The position numbers and the translations under genes were made by a program. Below are positions 58,660-64,000 of a stretch of DNA of 64,000 nt, piece after piece; the stretch's first letter is position 1; each line of letters begins with the position of its first letter. The DNA is taken from the NCBI GenBank assembly GCA_932294295.1, contig OW028580.1, positions 36,587,336-36,651,335 on the forward strand, written 5' to 3'. The notes beneath the pieces were generated by a model, which made no database searches, was not told the DNA's origin, and was given only the letters and a program-made list of their open reading frames with translations. This DNA is from Alitta virens (Eukaryota; Annelida; Polychaeta; Phyllodocida; Nereididae).

Positions 58660-59065
58660 GGTACAATGTAGATTACAGTCAGTCAGTAAGTCTGTAAGTC
58701 ATTCAGTCAGTCAATCAGTCAATCAATCAGTCAGTTGACTAGCAGTCAGTCAGTCAGCCAGTCAGTCAGTCAGTCAGTCAGTCAGTCAAACGGTCAATCA
58801 GTCAATCAGTCAATCAATCAGTCAATCAGTCAGTTGACTAGCAGTCACTCAGACAGTCAGTCAGTTAAAAGCTAGCAGTCAGTCAGTCAGTCACTCAGTC
58901 AGGCAGTCAGTTGACTAGCAGTCAGTCAGTCAGTCAGTCAGTTAAAAGCTAGCAGTCAGTCAGTCAGTCACTCAGTCAGGCAGTCAGTTGACTAGCAGTC
59001 AGTCAGTCAGTCAGTTAAATGACTAACAGTCAGTGAATCAGTGAGTGAGTCAGTTAGTCAGTTAT
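58660..59065 (+). repeat. (CAGT)n array with a higher-order repeat
   Basis: The CAGT tetranucleotide array is interrupted regularly by 'CAGTTGACTAGCAG' and 'CAGTTAAAAGCTAGCAG', giving longer units of roughly 75-80 bp repeated at least twice. Confidence 0.95.
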
Positions 59066-60504
59066 TTACCCTGGGGTTTATATTGTAAGATGCTTGAAAA
59101 TTAGTTAGGTATCTTTTACTTTTGAATAAGTCGAAGCCTACTTTAAATTCAAACTGCACCAACATCGTTAAGTAGCCCAAATAGATGAACCCAAGCATGA
59201 TCAAATTCCTTTGAAACTGTTCTACTTGAATTAACCAATTGACAAATCTGAGTTAGGATCTAATTCAATTTCATTGGAAACCCTCATCCATCTTAGAAAT
59301 AGACAGTCAATCGAAGTCTACTAGATCAAAGCACTGATAAGGTCTATACCCTCCTTCCATTTCTCATCTTGTGTGTGACTTGGCCAGATCAATTACATTC
59401 TACCTTTAAAATTAAATCTTGCTTTAGATACATCCCTGATACTGACTGGTCAGTCTAGAATAGCCATTGTCCAGTCTAATGAGATGCTAATGTTGCTGCT
59501 GAAGATGGTGAGATGCTGACCACTGGGTTGGAAGTAATCTGTCTCTGCAACATTGTATTACAGTCTGAGATTGGTGGTATTAAGATCTATCAATGATAGC
59601 AGTAGAATTGAAAAGATATGGTAAAGGTACTTAGGATAAAATCAGGTGTATACGAAAACAGTTTCTTGTATATGATTGGGCTTCAGAGAACGTCTAGAAT
59701 TATTATTTTTTGTACGAAAAAAACCTCTTTTGAAGCGGTACCCGATTCCACATTTAGGAAAGCTCCAATATTAGAGACTTACAAAATTGGTTTAGTTGTA
59801 AGGTTTTACTATCCATGATATGGCCTCAGAATTGTATATTTAAATGTGGTTATCATGGCATTGAACAATCTATTTCTACTGCTTAAAATGGTGGGAATAT
59901 CGTGAACTAGAAATGTCAAAAAGATTGTAGTTTCTCTCAAGAACAATATGGTAGGGAGACAGCAGCAAATCACAGGCGCCCATATTAGTGTTTTGGGGTG
60001 GGCTGTCTTGTCTAACTTGAGTGAATGGTGAAAATGGTGCGCTTAGTGCCCAAAGGGACCTGATTACCTATGTCTTATCTTAGACAGAACCAGCTCTACC
60101 TGCCAGTGAAAAAACCCCAGGGTTGTGTCATTATCCACCCTTAATTACATGTTCCTATCCAACCTATTTACCCCTTCTCTTGCCACTAAGTTCTCTACCC
60201 TACTGTCATTATATTGTCAAGATTTTAGTCTTCTACCCCCGCATATTTTGTAGCAATGTGAGAGTCAAATTTTTGGGCATTTACAGCATAGAAACATAAG
60301 ATATACAACACCTGAAATATGATGCTATTTCCCCCACAGGTTACTCTGGGAATTTATGGTCACCTAATAATTCATTTGTGCTAGTAACATGTTTAAGATT
60401 GGAGGTTGGAGTTTCTGTGATGTTCTCCTTAGACAAACTAGAAATTGTACTCGTAAATAAAAACCATTATTTGCTCAAAATAACAAGGCCATGTAAGTGT
60501 TTCC

Positions 60505-60665
60505 ATCTCCTTTGCTGGCATTTGAGGAGTGTCTAGGTCTTGGACAAGCACTCCAGTTCTTTGTGTGAGCATATCCTTGACTCTAAGAGTGTTTTGACAG
60601 TGTTATTGAAGTCACCTAACAATATAAGAACATTGGACTGGAACTGCTTGGCCAAGTGAAGTTAT
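60505..60665 (-). pseudogene. LINE endonuclease fragment (~45 codons)
   Basis: The minus strand encodes 'AKQFQSNVLILLGDFNNTV' and continues about 25 codons to a stop. This is the longest coherent endonuclease fragment here (GDFN 60616-60605). Confidence 0.5.
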
Positions 60666-61439
60666 GTGGACATTATGTGGGTCTTATGTCCAGTTACATG
60701 GTCACTTTGTGAGGTTGCTTGACCATTAGTAATGGAACTATCTGTGGCTATCTGCCCCCTTGCCCCCGCATTCCTATATGTACCCCTTTGCAGCCATTTA
60801 ATAAGAACCCCCCTTGCTTTAGATAAATACTTCTTCTGCAACAAGTCGACTGGAAAAATTGCACTCGACGACCCGTTTATGTAAAAGAAAACTCTGATGG
60901 GGTAGAGGGTGGGACAGAGGAGAAAGTGGGGTGCAATTCACCCCATATAACATCATGTCTATGAGAGGGGGTGCACTCAGCGATGGACACCATCCTTATA
61001 AGGAAAGGGGGTAATTTCAGGGGGGTGGAATTCTTAGTGCTCCCCACTAGACTTCAATGTGTCAACTTTAGTTCACTTTTTTGTAGCAAAATCACATCAT
61101 TGAGTTAAATCGGATTAGTCTTAAGTTACTGAGCACACACGCATGCTATCGTCATGAAATTGTAAAAGTAGAACCTCATTTTAAGGCAATTTACTTACAC
61201 GGATCAGCTCATTGTTGACGCCATAACATAAGATTTTTTTTTAAATCTATACAATTGCAAATAAAAATTGCTTCACTGTTAAGTCCACCTCATCATAACG
61301 TTTACTGTCCATTAAGACAACAAAATATCACCTCATGTTATTACAATTATATATTCTCCTTAAATTCCACCTCCTTAATGTACGAAATAATTATCAATTA
61401 AGGCAACATATTTTCATAGAAATGTCCCAATGTCTCCAT

Positions 61440-61800
61440 GCTTCTGAAAGGAGATGTAATGATGAGATGATAAGACTTGGAGTCCACACCATGCTAAACA
61501 TTTACCCCATTGTTTGGATCTTTACATGGGACCTTCAGCAGAGCTGGTCATTGTAGAATTTGTGGCTGTCTTGACCATTATAGATCACCCAGCTGTATTG
61601 TAATCTTGTATACGGCCACCTCACTATATAAAGACCATCTGAGCTCACAAAGTGGTCTTAATAGAGCAGTTTTAGTGTACAACTATTCCAAGTTCCTTTT
61701 TGTGTTAAAATCACCCACTAGAATGACAGAAGGGCCTGTGCAAACCATGTCTCCTTTTTGTCAAAGGCTTTTTTCATCTTAAGCAAAAGCTTCAGAATCG
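61440..61800 (-). pseudogene. SINE family A fragment and adjacent KAFD/GDFN fragments
   Basis: 61440-61580 is a SINE body/tail copy (minus). On the minus strand from about 61790, 'LLKMKKAFDKKETW' is followed about 25 codons later in the adjoining frame by 'PSVILVGDFNTKRN' (GDFN 61715-61704). RT motif A before an endonuclease motif is the reverse of LINE order. Confidence 0.45.
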
Positions 61801-62739
61801 CCGCCTGTCACCCACTGCAGTGTCATGTTAAAGATCATTTTCTCATTGCCAATTCCCCTGTCACTTTTTATCAGTTCAAGTGTCTCTTCTTGACCCGTTT
61901 TATTTAGCATGTCATTCCAGGACAGACAGCTTATCAATCATAATTGAACAGACAGCGAAAACATCATTAAAGTTCTGATTTTTGTCACTTTTGCTGAAAA
62001 GAAATTTGTAAGTCTAGTCTCATTGACAGTGAATAGTCTCTGTGAAATACGCAAAACTTTGACAACTTGCTTAAACTTTTCCAATGTGTTTATAAGCCAA
62101 TTATCAGTTGATTACATTGGTATTGCGATTAAGGAACATTACGAGATTGACCCCACCCCCACCCCCTCCCCCACCTAAAGAAAAGACTAATCCTATCTGA
62201 GGTTTCTAAGTAGTATCCAAAAAAAGTTTCACTAATTAGACATTAATTCAGTGATGCCATGGTCAATGTTGAAATGAACTAATTAAATTGGATTGTATAC
62301 AAATTGCCAAAGAATAAAACTCCACTTAATACATAATCCCAAGTAAGAAGATTTACTCCAAAGGAAATTATAACTGAATTTATTGTGAAATGTTATAATT
62401 CACGAAGATTTTGCAGCTAAAAATAATTAAAACTAACTCGAAATAAGACAATAAATAAATATGTCAATGTCTATTTAAAGTCTCATGAAATTAACAAAAA
62501 TAATAGGATGATATTATACGGTAATAAAGGTTAATATAAAAAATAGCATAAAATGGTAAAACAAAATCTTGTTTGAAATATGTAAATTATTAAGATGCTG
62601 ATATTTCTTCTTTATGGAGTCCACATGTCTCTGTTAATATAATAATTACATTATTATCAAATATTGAAATGACCAAACCACGTGAGCACAAACTTTAGAC
62701 ATGTGTACAAATTATTCAATGATCTATAATGATAATGGT

Positions 62740-63155
62740 TATGTCAACAAATAATTGTTCCAGTAAACTAGATTGTCTACAAGTGATAACAATCTCGCTA
62801 ATTGCAATCACGACCCTCAGTTGAGCAAACAGAAGACTGGGCAATTGCAATTGAGGTGGCTCTGTTGATTGCGTTATCAGATAGTGGCACATCACCTTAG
62901 CAGGTTGAGTGTGAACTCTGGGTAGATCTTATCACTGCAATCAAAACATAATCGGTGTGTATGCGCAATTGAAATAATGTTGTGATTGATTGCATGCTAA
63001 TTGCAATTGAGAGGTCTATGAGTTTCACAGACAAGCATTGGCCATATATATAGAGTTACTAGTCTCATAGTCTCATTTCTGTGAGAGCTAAGATAGAGGA
63101 AACTAGGATTTACTAAGCTGAAATTTGGAGATTACCGAATTTTCTCATTTTGTAA
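62740..63155 (+). promoter_or_regulatory. Candidate promoter of a gene beyond the right edge
   Basis: Several GCAATTG/ATTGCAAT words (C/EBP- or POU-like) between 62740 and 63015 are followed by a TATA box (CCATATATATAGAG, about 63043-63056) and, about 90 bases later, a TTTTGTAAGT donor-like site. This order fits promoter plus first non-coding exon, but nothing downstream confirms it. Confidence 0.3.
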
Positions 63156-63245
63156 GTAATAAGACTGACATAACTTGGGAGTCTTCATTATTTTAGGACT
63201 GAACAAATATCACATTTGCTTGCATATTCACGATTCTACAATTAT

Positions 63246-63309
63246 GTTAGCTTATTCTTTATGAAGTTAGCTTATTCTTTATGAAGTTAGCTTATTCTTT
63301 ATGAAGTTA
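63246..63309 (+). repeat. 20-bp tandem repeat, 3 copies
   Basis: The unit GTTAGCTTATTCTTTATGAA is repeated three times exactly, with a partial fourth. Confidence 0.95.
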
Positions 63310-64000
63310 TCTTAAATATAGATATGTAGCAAATTTTGGACATTTAAGTAATAAGAATGTAGTATATTTTTTGCCATTCTATGCTATTTTTTATAATATA
63401 ATAATAATTTTGAAAGGGTAAAGAGATAGGTTATTCTCATTTTTGAGTACACACGCTGATTGTACTCAAGTTTTTTTATGGAGTGTATTTGCCAGTACCT
63501 GTCAGTGCTAGCAACAGGGTGCATTTGATTGTACATGTGGTGCCATTTCTACTTGGAACGGATAGTTTCTGGTGATATTTGATACCATGGCAACCAGGGA
63601 AACTTTCCCCCAAACCGGCGACAGGTCAAATCGGCATCCAACAAAACGCCATGTTGCCTCAGGCTTTATGTAATACCAGCCGGAATTCACTCAGCTCAGT
63701 TGAGATTTTTTGAATCTTTGCCCTGAAATCATTCATAGTGGAAGAAATTTGATCATTTCAACAAAATATGAAAAGCATAAAAATACCCTGTTGGTATAAT
63801 AATGTACGTCTCATTAGTCATAAAGCAAATTCAAGGGGATCTGTACCAGGGTAAAGACAGTTGCCCTCTCAAGGGTAGGAAGAAAAGAGCCCACTGAACT
63901 TGTCAGTAAAATAATAGAAACTTTATTTATCTAGCGTTAGAAGAAATTTGAGAATTCAGACAGTCTATCACCACCGCCATTTCGCCATTTAGCAGCCTAA
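63310..64000. other. Intergenic end of window
   Basis: An RFX X-box-like GATACCATGGCAAC lies near 63579-63592. No gene recognised. Confidence 0.35.

Noticed and set aside
58660..59065. Regularly spaced repeats that could suggest a CRISPR array
   Set aside because: It is a CAGT tetranucleotide array in a eukaryotic genome; there are no unique spacers.

Overview
The window looks like nuclear DNA of an animal, most likely a marine invertebrate. It is AT-rich, intron-bearing and crowded with microsatellites, tRNA-derived SINEs, inverted-repeat elements and retroelement debris. The two host genes recognised are a Ly6/uPAR three-finger protein and a vertebrate-style Toll-like receptor (TLR) with one cysteine cluster. 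I cannot fix the phylum by eye; echinoderm/hemichordate, cephalochordate or lophotrochozoan would all fit.

Left part (1-17 kb). A BEL/Pao retrotransposon gag fragment (DUF1759-like) runs off the left edge on the minus strand. A compact three-exon plus-strand gene at 2256-2807 encodes a secreted, probably GPI-anchored Ly6/LU-domain protein. From 15093 down to 3889 on the minus strand lies an endogenous Ty3/gypsy-type element in the order gag - zinc knuckle - protease/RT/RNase H - integrase - LRR protein - envelope. The unusual part is a complete secreted leucine-rich-repeat reading frame (signal peptide, cysteine N-cap, LRRs, LRRCT cap) between pol and the envelope. The element is dead: a gag frame break, a TGA in RT, a deletion that removed the start of integrase, and further stops in pol, LRR and env. 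No LTR pair was identified. A perfect 179-bp direct repeat (1731-1909 and 16441-16619) brackets both the element and the Ly6 gene.

Middle part (18.6-26.6 kb). A two-exon TLR gene on the plus strand codes for about 845 residues: signal peptide, LRRNT, LRRs, single LRRCT, TM, TIR. Its 4.8-kb intron holds a LINE 3' fragment, two SINE types, a dispersed repeat and a 1.07-kb foldback element whose arms contain GC-rich subrepeats of about 21 bp.

Right part (26.6-64 kb). No intact gene was recognised. It holds SINE copies of one family, MITE-like hairpins (one TTAA-flanked at 37.3 kb, one with 72-bp arms at 47.6 kb), many micro- and minisatellites, and an inverted pair of ~290-bp repeats 6 kb apart. 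Very short fragments coding for non-LTR retrotransposon signatures (RT motif A 'KAFD' and endonuclease 'GDFN') recur far more often than chance predicts, without the rest of the domains. CTCF-like motifs switch orientation between 36.7 and 39.0 kb. A TATA-containing promoter-like segment near 63.05 kb may belong to a gene beyond the right edge.
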